From Aureimonas glaciei (GTDB lineage Bacteria > Pseudomonadota > Alphaproteobacteria > Rhizobiales > Rhizobiaceae), in NCBI RefSeq assembly GCF_014643375.1, contig NZ_BMJJ01000003.1, positions 372,001-436,000 on the forward strand: DNA of 64,000 nucleotides, read 5' to 3'. The translations under genes were made by a program, and so were the position numbers. Of the stretch, positions 42,867-51,876 are shown piece after piece. Position 1 is the first letter of the stretch; the number at the start of each line of letters is the position of its first letter. The notes below the pieces were generated by a model. The model searched no databases. It was not told the DNA's origin and was given only the letters and a program-made list of their open reading frames with translations.

Positions 42867-43688
42867 ATGAAAATTCGCGCTGGTTTCGATGTGGCTTACG
42901 AGTGCTGGCAGCCGACGCCCATGCTGCTGGTGCTCAACATCCATCCCTCGCGCCGCGTCGACCTCCTGACCGACCAGACCCTGACCTTCGACCGGGACAT
43001 CGAGGCCTGGGACTATGTCGACGGCTTCGGCAATGCCTGCAGCCGCATCACCGCGCCGCCCGGGCTGACGACCATCTCGACCCGCTTCGACATCTACGAT
43101 ACCGGCCAGCCCGACATCACCGCGTGGGACGCCATCCAGCACGACATCAAGGACCTGCCGGACGAGGTGCTCGTCTTCCTCCTCGGCAGCCGCTACTGCG
43201 ACACCGACCGCCTCGGCAACTTCGCCTGGGCGCAGTTCGCCAACACGCCGCTCGGCTGGGGGCGCGTGCAGGCGATCTGCGACTTCGTGCACAACCACAT
43301 CCGCTTCGACTACCAACTCGCCGACGCCACGCGCAGCGCGCATGGCGGCTTCAGCGAGCGGGTGGGCGTGTGCCGCGATTTTGCGCATCTGGCGATCACG
43401 CTCTGCCGCTGCATGAACATTCCGGCGCGCTACTGCACCGGCTATCTCGGCGACATCGGCGTTCCCGCCGTGCCCTATCCCATGGATTTCAGCGCCTGGT
43501 TCGAGGTCTATCTCGGCGGCCACTGGTATACGTTCGATGCGCGGCACAACACGCCGCGGATCGGCCGCATCCTGATGGCCGTCGGCCGCGACGCCACCGA
43601 CGTGGCGCTGACCACGCATTTCGGCCCGACCATGCTGTCGCGATTCGACGTCATCACCGACGAGATCCTGCCGGCCACCGCCGAATAG
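42867..43688 (+). CDS. transglutaminase-like protein with altered catalytic His
   Basis: The 273-residue protein has an N-terminal beta domain (FDVAYECWQPTPMLLVLNIHP) and a transglutaminase-like core with the Cys segment GVCRDFAHLAITLCR and the Asp segment GGHWYTFDARHN. The usual His of HAWxEVY is Ser here (DFSAWFEVY). I recall the same change in close relatives, so this subgroup may use another residue or lack peptidase activity. No signal peptide is seen. GGAG lies before the ATG. Confidence 0.78.
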   Translation: MKIRAGFDVAYECWQPTPMLLVLNIHPSRRVDLLTDQTLTFDRDIEAWDYVDGFGNACSRITAPPGLTTISTRFDIYDTGQPDITAWDAIQHDIKDLPDEVLVFLLGSRYCDTDRLGNFAWAQFANTPLGWGRVQAICDFVHNHIRFDYQLADATRSAHGGFSERVGVCRDFAHLAITLCRCMNIPARYCTGYLGDIGVPAVPYPMDFSAWFEVYLGGHWYTFDARHNTPRIGRILMAVGRDATDVALTTHFGPTMLSRFDVITDEILPATAE

Positions 43689-43893
43689 CCGGAGCTTTTT
43701 GGCGGGGGAAGAGGAACGCCATGCGCGTCCCTCTGCCCATCGCGCAGCATCCGACTGATGCCTGCGCCGGGCGAGAGCTTCCTTGCCCCTTCGAGGGTCC
43801 GTGTCCTTCGCCAACCGGGGGCTTTACGGCTGCCGCCGTCGCTGCGAAGGAAGACAGGTCCGGCATGCCGCCGGCCCCGGAGGACGGATCATC

Positions 43894-44595
43894 GTGGACT
43901 GGCTGGCGCTGAGCCCGGAAGAGTGGACGGCGGTGCGCCTCAGCATCCGCGTCGCACTCGTCGCCATGCTGGCCAGCCTGCCGATCGGGCTGTTTCTCGC
44001 CTTCGTCCTGGCGCGCGGGGAGTTTTGGGGCAAGGCGTTCCTGAACGGCCTCGTGCACCTGCCGCTGGTGCTGCCGCCGGTCGTCACCGGCTATCTCCTC
44101 CTCATCGGCTTCGGCCGCCGCGGACCGATCGGTGCCTTTCTCGAAACCCATTTCGGCATCGTCTTCGCCTTCCGCTGGACCGGCGCGGCGCTCGCCTGCG
44201 CAGTGATGGGCCTGCCTTTGATGGTGCGAGCGATGCGGCTGTCGCTCGAGGCGGTCGACCGCCGGCTGGAGGATGCCGCCGGCACGCTCGGGGCGTCGCC
44301 CGCCTGGGTCTTCCTCTCCGTGACCCTGCCGCTGATCCTGCCCGGCATCATCGCCGGCATGATCCTCTCCTTCGCCAAGGCGATGGGCGAGTTCGGCGCG
44401 ACGATCACCTTCGTCTCCAACATCCCCGGCGAGACGCAGACCCTGCCGTCGGCGATCTACAGCTTCCTGCAGGTGCCGGGGGGCGATGCCGGCGCGATGC
44501 GGCTGACGCTGGTCTCGATAGCGATCTCGATGACCGCCCTGATGCTGTCGGAATTCCTGGCGCGGCGCGTCGGGCGGCGGATCGAGCGGGCATGA
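43894..44595 (+). CDS. modB: molybdate ABC transporter permease
   Basis: The 233-residue protein starts with GTG behind GGAGGAC and has about five membrane helices. It has the EAA-loop pattern of ModB: EDAAGTLGASPAWVFLSVTL, preceded by LPPVVTGYLLLIGFGRRGP and followed by ILSFAKAMGEFGATITFVSN and PGETQTLPSAIYSFL. It forms the molybdate pore with ModC. modA, the binding-protein gene expected directly upstream, is missing; the preceding gene is the transglutaminase-like one. The stop codon overlaps the modC start (ATGA). Confidence 0.93.
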   Translation: MDWLALSPEEWTAVRLSIRVALVAMLASLPIGLFLAFVLARGEFWGKAFLNGLVHLPLVLPPVVTGYLLLIGFGRRGPIGAFLETHFGIVFAFRWTGAALACAVMGLPLMVRAMRLSLEAVDRRLEDAAGTLGASPAWVFLSVTLPLILPGIIAGMILSFAKAMGEFGATITFVSNIPGETQTLPSAIYSFLQVPGGDAGAMRLTLVSIAISMTALMLSEFLARRVGRRIERA

Positions 44596-45710
44596 CGGTC
44601 GCGATCGACCTGCGGCACCGGCTCGGCGACTTCTCCCTCGATGTCCGTTTCGAGAGCGAGGGCGGCCTCACCGCTTTGTTCGGACCCTCCGGCTCGGGCA
44701 AGACCTCGCTCGTCAACCTCGTCGGCGGCCTGATGCGGCCCGACGAAGGCCGCATTGCCGTCGAGGGCCGGGTATTGGTCGACACCGGCGCGAAGGTCTT
44801 CGTGCCAAAACACCGGCGCCGGCTCGGCTACGTCTTCCAGGACGCGCGGCTGTTTCCGCATCTCACCGTCCGGCAGAATCTCGTCTACGGCCGCTGGTTC
44901 ACGCCGAAGGCCGAGCGCTACCAGTCCTTCGACAGGGTGGTCGATCTCCTCGGCATCGCGCCGCTGCTCTCTCGCCGGCCGAGCCTCCTGTCGGGCGGCG
45001 AGCGACAGCGCGTCGCCATCGGAAGGGCGCTGATCGCCAGTCCGCGCCTGATCCTGATGGACGAGCCGCTGGCCGCCCTCGACGACGCCCGCAAGGCGGA
45101 AATCCTCCCCTATATCCGTCGCCTGCGCGACGAGGCGGGGATCCCCATCCTTTATGTCAGCCATTCCGTCGCCGAGGTCGAGCAGCTGGCGACGACGGTG
45201 GTCGTGCTCGCGGCCGGACGGGTGGTGGCGAAGGGCGATCCGGCCACGACGCTGCGCCGTCTCGACCTCTATCCGATGACCGACGAGGTCGAAGCCGGCA
45301 GCGTCCTCGACACGCGGGTCGAAAGCCATGACAAGCGTTTCGGCCTGACCCTCCTGTTCTCGCCGGCGGGAACGCTGCACGTGCCGCGCCTCTCCGCCGC
45401 GATCGGCAGCCCGGTGCGGCTGCGGCTGCGAGCCCGCGACGTGATGATCGCGACGCGGCCGCCGGAGGGCCTCAGCGCGCTCAACGTCCTCTCCGGCGCC
45501 ATCCTGGCCATCGAGGACAGCGGGCCGGCCTCGGCGGACGTCCGGCTCGACTGCCACGGCGCCGAGATTTCTGCCCGCATCACGCGCCTGTCGGTCGCCA
45601 CCCTCGGGCTCGCCATCGGCATGCCGGTGCAGGCCGTCCTGAAGACCGTCTCCTTCGACCGCCACAGCGAGGCGCTCGCGTCAGCGGCGCCGGCCCCGGA
45701 CGACGGTTGA
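44592..45710 (+). CDS. modC: molybdate ABC transporter ATPase
   Basis: The 372-residue protein has Walker A GPSGSGKTS, the Q-loop GYVFQDARLFPHLTV, signature LLSGGERQRVAIGRAL and Walker B LILMDEPLAALD. A C-terminal TOBE/Mop domain from about residue 290 (AIGSPVRLRLRARDVMIA, LNVLSGAILAIED) can bind molybdate. The DEPLAALDDARKAEILPYI stretch and the Mop domain are diagnostic for ModC rather than sulfate or iron ATPases. It is co-translated with modB. Confidence 0.94.
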   Translation: MTVAIDLRHRLGDFSLDVRFESEGGLTALFGPSGSGKTSLVNLVGGLMRPDEGRIAVEGRVLVDTGAKVFVPKHRRRLGYVFQDARLFPHLTVRQNLVYGRWFTPKAERYQSFDRVVDLLGIAPLLSRRPSLLSGGERQRVAIGRALIASPRLILMDEPLAALDDARKAEILPYIRRLRDEAGIPILYVSHSVAEVEQLATTVVVLAAGRVVAKGDPATTLRRLDLYPMTDEVEAGSVLDTRVESHDKRFGLTLLFSPAGTLHVPRLSAAIGSPVRLRLRARDVMIATRPPEGLSALNVLSGAILAIEDSGPASADVRLDCHGAEISARITRLSVATLGLAIGMPVQAVLKTVSFDRHSEALASAAPAPDDG

Positions 45711-45857
45711 AGCGCAGGCCGCTGGCGGCGGTGACGCCCGGTCCGACGACGGCGGCCCGGCTGATGGAACGGCCACCCAGTCGTTCTGGGAAAAATCCGC
45801 ACCTTCGCAAATTCGTCATGTGCGCCGCCTAGAGGCTTGTGCGACAGAAGGAACGAT

Positions 45858-46904
45858 ATGACCGCCATTTCCGTGCGCGGGGTCGCCAAGCGCTTCGGCG
45901 CCACGCAGGCCCTTGCCGACATCTCCCTCGATTTCGCCTCCGGCTCCTTCACCGCACTCCTCGGCGCGTCGGGCTGCGGCAAGACCACGCTGCTGCGCCT
46001 CATCGCCGGCTTCGAGTCGCCCGACAGCGGCGAGATCCGGCTGGGGGACGACGTCGTCGCCGATGGCACGCGGCTGGTGGCGCCCGAGCACCGCGGCGTC
46101 GGCGTCGTCTTCCAGTCCTATGCGCTGTGGCCGCATATGAATGTCGGCGCGAACGTCGCCTATCCCCTGAAGACGCGCCGCGTCGGGCGCGCCGAGAGCG
46201 CGGAACGGGTCGAGGCGGTGCTGGCGACGGTGGGCCTCCATGGCTTTGCCGAACGCCGGATCGAGGAACTCTCCGGCGGCCAGCGGCAGCGCGTGGCGCT
46301 CGCGCGCTGCCTCGTCGCGGAATCGAAGATCATCCTGTTCGACGAGCCGTTGGCCAATCTCGACATGCATCTCCGCGCCTCGATGACGGTCGCCTTCCGC
46401 GAGATCCACGAGCGGACGGGCACCACCATGGTCTATGTCACGCACGACCAGTCCGAGGCGCTGGCGCTGGCCGACCGGGTGGTGGTGATGCAGGCGGGCC
46501 GCGTCCTGCAGGCGGACGCGCCGGGTACCGTCTATGCCGCACCCGCCGACCGCACCGTCGCCGGCTTCGTCGGCCGCGGCTTTCTCGTCGCCGGCGACGT
46601 CTCCTCCTGCGGCGAGGGCATGGCGCTCGTCACCGTCGCCGGCCATTCTTTCGGCGCGCGCCTCTCGGCGGGTCAGGGCGCCGTGCTCGGGCCGGCGACG
46701 GTGCTGCTGCGGCCGGAAACCATGCGCCTCGATACGGTGGGGATGGCCGCGACCGTGATCGGCGCGATCTATCGCGGGCCGGTGTTCGAGGTGCTCCTGC
46801 GCACGGGCTTCGGCGAGACGATCGCGGTCGACTGCGTGCTGCCGCCGGCGATCGGCGAGAGCGTGCACGTCGCCGTCTCCGACGCCTACATCGTGCCGGG
46901 CTGA
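45858..46904 (+). CDS. ABC transporter ATPase, Fe3+/phosphonate/polyamine type
   Basis: The 348-residue ATPase has Walker A GASGCGKTT, Q-loop GVVFQSYALWPHM, signature ELSGGQRQRVALARCL, Walker B IILFDEPLANLD and a C-terminal TOBE domain (VLLRPETMRLD). It belongs to the FbpC/PotA/PhnT-like group. It most likely serves the permease at 46921 and binding protein at 48660, yet it lies on the opposite strand and converges on them with only 16 bp between stop codons. AGAAGGAAC precedes the ATG. Confidence 0.88.
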   Translation: MTAISVRGVAKRFGATQALADISLDFASGSFTALLGASGCGKTTLLRLIAGFESPDSGEIRLGDDVVADGTRLVAPEHRGVGVVFQSYALWPHMNVGANVAYPLKTRRVGRAESAERVEAVLATVGLHGFAERRIEELSGGQRQRVALARCLVAESKIILFDEPLANLDMHLRASMTVAFREIHERTGTTMVYVTHDQSEALALADRVVVMQAGRVLQADAPGTVYAAPADRTVAGFVGRGFLVAGDVSSCGEGMALVTVAGHSFGARLSAGQGAVLGPATVLLRPETMRLDTVGMAATVIGAIYRGPVFEVLLRTGFGETIAVDCVLPPAIGESVHVAVSDAYIVPG

Positions 46905-46920
46905 CGCGGGCCGCGGGGCC

Positions 46921-48633
46921 TCAGCGCCAGGGCAGGACGCCCGGCGGCAGGCGCCGCGCCAGCCGGTCGAGAATGGCGAGGAGCGCGACGACGACCACCA
47001 CCGTCGTGACCGCGATCGCCGCCGCGGCGCTGGCGAGGCCCGCTTCTTCCAGGCTGAACAGGACGACGCCCAGCGTCTCGTTGCCGCCCGACCAGAGCAG
47101 GGCCGAGACGGTGAGTTCGTTGAAGGCGCTCATGAACACCAGGAGGGCGCCAGCGACCGCTGCGGGCAGGGCGAGCGGCGCGGTGATCGTGGCCATGCGC
47201 CGGAGCGGGCCCGCGCCGGAAACGGCGGCGGCCTCCGTCAGGTCGCCGGCGATCTGGCCGATCGCCGCCTCGACCGGCTGCAGCGCCAGCGTCGCAAAGC
47301 GCATGAGATAAGCGACGAGGATGATCGCGGCGGTGCCGTAGAGGCTGCCGATCAGGGGCAGCGGCCTCAGGAAGAGGAGGATGCAGGCGATGGCGAGGAC
47401 GATGCCGGGCACGGCATAGGCAAGGGTCAGCGAGCCGAACAGCCAGCGCCGCGTCCGCGCTCCGAAACCTCTCCCGGCGACGACGAGCGGCACGGCGAGA
47501 ACGGCGAGGATCAGCGCCGCGGCGCCGGAGAGCAGGAAGGAGTTGCGGAACGCCCTGAGCGTCGCGGCCTGCCGCATGAGCACCTCGGCAAAATTGTCGA
47601 GCGTGACGGTGGCGAGCGACAGGGGCACGCCGACGGTCGGCACCAGGGACGTCGCCAATAGCGCCAGGGCCGGCAGGACGAGGATCAGGCCGACGATGGC
47701 GAAGGCGGCCAGGCCGAGCGGCCAGCGCCAGGCGCCGAGCGCAAACCGCGCCGGCGTGCCGCTGCCGAGGCGGTGACCGGTGCCGCGCAAGGCCAGCGAC
47801 TGGCAGGCGACGCCGGCGAGGGCGAGCAGCCCGATCAGCGTCGACAGCGCCGCCACCTCCGGCAGCACGGAAGGGCCGAAACTCGACAGTTTCTGATAGA
47901 TCAGCGTCGCCAGCGTCAGATAGTTGACGGGCAGGCCGAGCAGCGCCGGGATGCCAAAATTGCCGACGCCGGAGACGAAGGCGAGCGCCGCGGCGGCGGC
48001 GAAATAGGGCGCGGCGATCGGCAGGATGATGGTGCGCAGCGTCTCCAGCGCCCCGGCGCCGCCAGCACGGGCAGCTTCCGTAAGGTCACGGGGAATCCGG
48101 GCGAAGCCGGCGCGCAGGGTGATGAAGACGATCGGCGCGTGCTGGATGCCGTAGAGCCAGATGATGCCGCTGCGGCCGTGCAGCGGGTTGGCGGTGCCGG
48201 GCGGCGGCGCGAGGCCGAGCGCGCCGAGGAGGGCGCTCGACGGGCCGAGCAGCTGCAGGAAGGCGAGCGCGGTGACCTGCGGCGCGATCATCAGCGGCAG
48301 CAGGAAGAGAAAGCCGATGGTGCGCTTGCCCGGCAGGTCGGTCATCGAGACGGCGACGGCGAAGGCGGTGCCAAGGGCAAGCGCGATCAGCGCCCCGCAA
48401 AAGGCGGTGTCGAGCGTGTTCCAGGTCGCCCGCAGAGCCGAAGCCTTGCCGAGACGCGCCGCGAAGGCCTGGAGATCGACCGCGCCGCCCGGCACCAGCG
48501 CCTCGACGACGATCCGCCCCATCGGCAGGACGCCGAGGCCAAGGATGACGACGAGCGCCAAAGCGGGGCCGAAGCCCAGGCGCGCAAACGGCCGCGGGAC
48601 AAACCCGCGGCCGGAAAGGAGCGTCGAAGACAT
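46921..48633 (-). CDS. fused ABC permease, Fe3+/2-aminoethylphosphonate type
   Basis: The 570-residue protein has about twelve membrane helices in two halves, each with an EAA loop (DLTEAARAGGAGALETLRTI and DLTEAAAVSGAGPLRRMATI). This double-length layout is that of FbpB/SfuB and of the putative aminoethylphosphonate permeases. Its gene follows the binding-protein gene by 26 bp on the same strand. The transported substrate is not clear (see the binding protein). Confidence 0.9.
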   Translation of the reverse strand: MSSTLLSGRGFVPRPFARLGFGPALALVVILGLGVLPMGRIVVEALVPGGAVDLQAFAARLGKASALRATWNTLDTAFCGALIALALGTAFAVAVSMTDLPGKRTIGFLFLLPLMIAPQVTALAFLQLLGPSSALLGALGLAPPPGTANPLHGRSGIIWLYGIQHAPIVFITLRAGFARIPRDLTEAARAGGAGALETLRTIILPIAAPYFAAAAALAFVSGVGNFGIPALLGLPVNYLTLATLIYQKLSSFGPSVLPEVAALSTLIGLLALAGVACQSLALRGTGHRLGSGTPARFALGAWRWPLGLAAFAIVGLILVLPALALLATSLVPTVGVPLSLATVTLDNFAEVLMRQAATLRAFRNSFLLSGAAALILAVLAVPLVVAGRGFGARTRRWLFGSLTLAYAVPGIVLAIACILLFLRPLPLIGSLYGTAAIILVAYLMRFATLALQPVEAAIGQIAGDLTEAAAVSGAGPLRRMATITAPLALPAAVAGALLVFMSAFNELTVSALLWSGGNETLGVVLFSLEEAGLASAAAAIAVTTVVVVVALLAILDRLARRLPPGVLPWR

Positions 48634-48659
48634 CGCGACTTTCGGTTCGCTGCTGATGG

Positions 48660-49628
48660 TTACTGGGCCATCGCTTCGGTGAACATTTCCTTGTTCGCCG
48701 TCTCGTCGGCGAGTGCCGCGGCGGCGTCGTAGGAGAGGACCTTGATCGCCGAGCGCTCGGGATAACCGGCGGGCAGAGCGACGCCGTCCCGCGCCGGGAT
48801 GTAGCCCTGGCTGGAGGCCAGCGCCTGGCCCTTTTCCGACAGGACGAAGTCGACGAAGGCCTTGGCGGCTTCCGGGTTCTTGGCGGTGGACAGGATCGCC
48901 ACCGGCTCGGTCACGGCCGAGACGCCTTCCGCGGGGAAGACGAACTCGACCGGCGCGCCCTTGGCCTTTTCGCGGATCGGCATGTAGTCGACGATCATGC
49001 CGTAGAGCTTTTCGCCGCCGGCGACTGCCTTCAGGACGTCGCCATTGCCGCCGGAGGCCTGCGCCCCATTGGCGGCGAGCTTTTCATAATAGCCCCAGCC
49101 GTCGCCGAGATTGCCGGTGAGGGTGACGGTGTGGATGAGCGCGGCACCCGAGGTCAGCGGGCTCGGCATGGCGACGAGGCCCTTGGCTTCCGGCTTTTCG
49201 AGATCGGCCCAGCTGGTCGGCACGAAGGGGGCCTTGGTGTTGTAGACGATGCCGGTGGTGATCAGCTTGGTCGAGAAGAAGGTCTTGTCGGGGTCGGACT
49301 GGGCATCGGCGAAGGCCGAGAGGTCGGCCTCGGGATAGGCCATCAGCCGTCCCTCCTGCTTCAGCCCCTGCATGGTCACGACGTCGGCGATGAGGAGGAG
49401 GTCGGGCTGCGGGGCGCCGGCCTCGATCTCGGCCCGGAGCTTGGCCATGATCTTCGGTGTGCCGTCGCGCACCCATTCGACCTTCACGCCCGGATTGTCG
49501 GCCATGAAGGCATCGACCGTCTGCTGCGCGTCGGTGTTCGGCTGGCTGGTGTAGAGCACCAGCGTGCCGTCCGCGGCGAAGGCCGGGCTGGCGGCGAGGA
49601 GGCAGGCGGCGAGAAGGGCGGAACGCAT
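48660..49628 (-). CDS. periplasmic binding protein of an Fe3+/phosphonate-type importer
   Basis: The 322-residue protein has a signal peptide (about residues 1-18, ASPAFA) and a type II binding fold: LVLYTSQPNTDAQQTVDAFM, then ADLLLIADVVTM-like PDLLLIADVVTMQGLKQEG. The paired tyrosines that bind iron in FbpA are not found at the expected C-terminal place; the stretch reads YGMIVDYMPIREKAKG instead. Ferric iron is therefore doubtful, and an aminoethylphosphonate- or other small-anion-type ligand is as likely. GAGG lies six bases before the ATG. Confidence 0.85.
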   Translation of the reverse strand: MRSALLAACLLAASPAFAADGTLVLYTSQPNTDAQQTVDAFMADNPGVKVEWVRDGTPKIMAKLRAEIEAGAPQPDLLLIADVVTMQGLKQEGRLMAYPEADLSAFADAQSDPDKTFFSTKLITTGIVYNTKAPFVPTSWADLEKPEAKGLVAMPSPLTSGAALIHTVTLTGNLGDGWGYYEKLAANGAQASGGNGDVLKAVAGGEKLYGMIVDYMPIREKAKGAPVEFVFPAEGVSAVTEPVAILSTAKNPEAAKAFVDFVLSEKGQALASSQGYIPARDGVALPAGYPERSAIKVLSYDAAAALADETANKEMFTEAMAQ

Positions 49629-49886
49629 GGAAACCTCGAATCGTGAGCATTGATCGGGACATGCCGTAGGCCGCCGAGGTGACGGGCGGATGACACGATC
49701 GCTTGTCCTCGCATCGCATCGGCTGCGACGCCGCGCAAGGCCGCTTGTGCCCGGCGGGGCCGCCCGGCACCCGCGCTGGCCGCGCCGGACCGTGACCCTG
49801 CGGCACGCCGAGCCCTGCCAACGTCGTTAACAAAATGGTCACGGCTCCCGCCGATGGTGCGCCGGCACAGACTTCAAGGAGCAAGC

Positions 49887-50159
49887 ATGAGTGACACGGT
49901 TGGTATCGCGGGCGGTCAGATCCTCGCCTTCATCGAGCGGATCGAGCAGATCGAGACGGAGATCGCCGAGCTGAACGAGGGCAAGAAGGAAACCTTCGCC
50001 GAGGCCAAGGGCGAGGGCTTCGACGTCAAAATCCTGAAAGAGATCATCAAGCTGCGCAAGCAGGACAAGGACGAGCGCGACGAGCACGACACCGTCCTCG
50101 ACCTCTATGTTCGCGCCATGGAAGAGGCCGAGAAGGCCCCGTCCGCCAAGGCCGCCTGA
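49887..50159 (+). CDS. GapR-family (DUF2312) nucleoid-associated protein
   Basis: The 90-residue protein is almost entirely helical. It contains GQILAFIERIEQIETEIAEL and EAKGEGFDVKILKEIIKLRK, then DTVLDLYVRAMEEAE. This matches DUF2312, whose Caulobacter member GapR binds overtwisted A+T-rich DNA and helps replication and topoisomerases. The basic segment before the last helix should contact DNA. AAGGAG precedes the ATG at 49887. It is divergent from the binding-protein gene. Some Hyphomicrobiales carry several DUF2312 copies, so this may not be the main one. Confidence 0.88.
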   Translation: MSDTVGIAGGQILAFIERIEQIETEIAELNEGKKETFAEAKGEGFDVKILKEIIKLRKQDKDERDEHDTVLDLYVRAMEEAEKAPSAKAA

Positions 50160-50359
50160 AAAACCAAGGACGGGATCGGCCGCTCGGTCGGTTCCGTCTT
50201 TGCCGGCGCCCGCGCGCCTCTTCTGCCGGCGCGTCGCGCGGTGCCCGATCATGGCATTGATGCCGCGATCGCGTGGGATCGTCCTCTGCCGACGCCGCAA
50301 GCGGCGTGCATCGATTTCCGGCGCGCTCTGCGCGAAAGTTTCGCGTTCGTCGCCCCGGC

Positions 50360-50373
50360 TTGATCCGGATCAA
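50360..50373 (+). promoter_or_regulatory. FixK/FNR box upstream of the universal stress gene
   Basis: TTGATCCGGATCAA is a perfect 14-base palindrome and an exact match to the FNR/FixK consensus TTGAT-N4-ATCAA. It is centred 82 bases upstream of the start codon at 50449, a distance that fits class II activation if transcription begins about 40 bases after its centre. It indicates oxygen control. Confidence 0.75.
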
Positions 50374-50448
50374 GGCGTTGCCTGGCCGGTTCATTGATTC
50401 TTCGCCCGGCGGAGGCGCACTTGTCTCCCGGCCGTGAGGGAGGCGCAC

Positions 50449-51357
50449 ATGTCCGGTGCAACCGAGTTGAAGCCATCTTGCCAGGAAACGCGCGCGGCCA
50501 TCGACGTCGCCCGCCATGGCCTGCATGCCGACCGCAGCTTTCGCGACATTCTCGTCCACCTCGACGGATCGGTCCGCGATGCCGCCGTCATCGCCCGGGC
50601 GGACGCCCTGGCGACGGCGTCCGGCGCCCATGTCTGCGGCTTCCTGACCAACGAGGTTCCCCTGGTCGGCCTGGGCGGCGGGGCCATTGCTGACGGCGTT
50701 CCCGACGTCTGGATACGCGAGGAGCATGAGCTCGACCGGATCGAGCGCCAGGCGCGCGCCGCCGTCGAATCCATGCAGGCGAGTGCCGATCTGAGGCGCC
50801 AGGATGGCAGCCGGCGCGAGCTGATGGCCGCCGCCATTCCGCTGGCCCGGGTGGTCGATCTCGTCGTCATGGCGCTGCCCTATGGCGGCGGCACGCTGCT
50901 GCCGGAAATGTTCGAGACGATCCTGTTCGAAGCCGGAGCGCCGGTCCTCGCGGTGCCGCCGTCGACCAACTTTCCCGCCTCCGCCGAGACCGTCGTGGTC
51001 GGCTGGCGCGACACGCGCGAGTCGGCGCATGCGGTCGCCGCCGCGCTGCCGCTGCTGCAGCGGGCCCGGCGGGTCTATCTGACCGTCGTCGCCGACAATG
51101 CCGGCGAGGAGCTCAGCGGCGCCCCGGCGACCGACATGGCGCGCCATCTGGTTCGCCACGGCGTTCCCGTGGAAATCCGGCACCTGCCGAAGCATCCCCG
51201 TCCTGCCGACGCGCTGATGGACGAGGTTGCCAATGTCGGCGCCGGGCTGCTCGTCGTCGGCGGCTACAGCCGGTCGCGGCTGCGCGAGAAAATCCTCGGC
51301 GGCGTTACGCTCGATCTTCTGCAGAAGAGCCGCGTTCCGCTGCTGATGGCGCACTGA
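50449..51357 (+). CDS. universal stress protein, tandem Usp domains
   Basis: The 302-residue protein contains two UspA-like domains. The first begins FRDILVHLDGSVRDAAVIAR; the second, from about residue 160, ends GAGLLVVGGYSRSRLREKIL, GGVTLDLLQKSRVPLLMAH. The C-terminal GGYSRSRLRE(x)GG motif corresponds to the ATP-binding G-x2-G-x9-G(S/T) pattern. Usp proteins support survival under low oxygen or starvation. The FixK/FNR box upstream fits that. GAGGGAGG precedes the ATG. A 77-residue gene follows after 22 bp. Confidence 0.88.
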   Translation: MSGATELKPSCQETRAAIDVARHGLHADRSFRDILVHLDGSVRDAAVIARADALATASGAHVCGFLTNEVPLVGLGGGAIADGVPDVWIREEHELDRIERQARAAVESMQASADLRRQDGSRRELMAAAIPLARVVDLVVMALPYGGGTLLPEMFETILFEAGAPVLAVPPSTNFPASAETVVVGWRDTRESAHAVAAALPLLQRARRVYLTVVADNAGEELSGAPATDMARHLVRHGVPVEIRHLPKHPRPADALMDEVANVGAGLLVVGGYSRSRLREKILGGVTLDLLQKSRVPLLMAH

Positions 51358-51379
51358 TCTTAACCGGAGGAGACAGTCG

Positions 51380-51613
51380 ATGCATTCCACCGAGCTGACG
51401 TTCGAGATCGAGCCGCGGGGCGACGCCTGGACGGTATCCTTCTGCCACGAGCCCAACGGCACGTTCAGCCGGCGCGTCGATGCCATCAGGGCGGCGGTCG
51501 ACGAGGCCGACCGGATCTTCCGCCTCGGCCATGCCGTGCACGTCCTGGTCGACCGCCCAGAGCCCTGTCGCGACAAGCTGCCGAAGCGCGTTCTGCACGC
51601 ACGGCTCTCCTGA
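51380..51613 (+). CDS. small protein of unknown function, stress-gene partner
   Basis: The 77-residue protein has a beta-strand-rich start (LTFEIEPRGDAWTVSFCHEP) and a helix (AIRAAVDEADRIFRLGHAVH) ending in a basic tail. The strand-strand-helix layout recalls the DUF2188-type fold but I cannot claim it. GGAGGAG stands eight bases before the ATG, and the short distance to the universal stress gene suggests one FNR-controlled transcript. Confidence 0.65.
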   Translation: MHSTELTFEIEPRGDAWTVSFCHEPNGTFSRRVDAIRAAVDEADRIFRLGHAVHVLVDRPEPCRDKLPKRVLHARLS

Positions 51614-51876
51614 AACGGGAGGGCTTTCCGCATCGCCCCCCTGTTCGACCCCTTGGTTTTCGCACTTACTTTTCCGAAAGCCGGACGGTTGGACTTCGGG
51701 ATCGTCTCCAAGGCCACGCAGGGCGGGAGCCCCGCGCGGCAGATCTCCCGAAGAGAAATGGCAGGCGCTCTTAGAGGACTATTAATCCCCTGTTGTTAAC
51801 GTGTGGCAAGAATATCTCAAGCCATATAAGTACAATCTGTCGGTAAGCAAGTCTTACTGATCTAGGGGCGGTTTTC

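Noticed and set aside
43689-43893. A remnant of modA between the transglutaminase-like gene and modB.
   Set aside because: No frame in this 205-bp gap resembles a periplasmic binding protein or its signal peptide.
50160-50210. An intrinsic terminator after the GapR-like gene (GACGG ... CCGTCTTT).
   Set aside because: Only a 5-bp outer stem pairs; the inner part does not fold well, so it was not listed as a feature.
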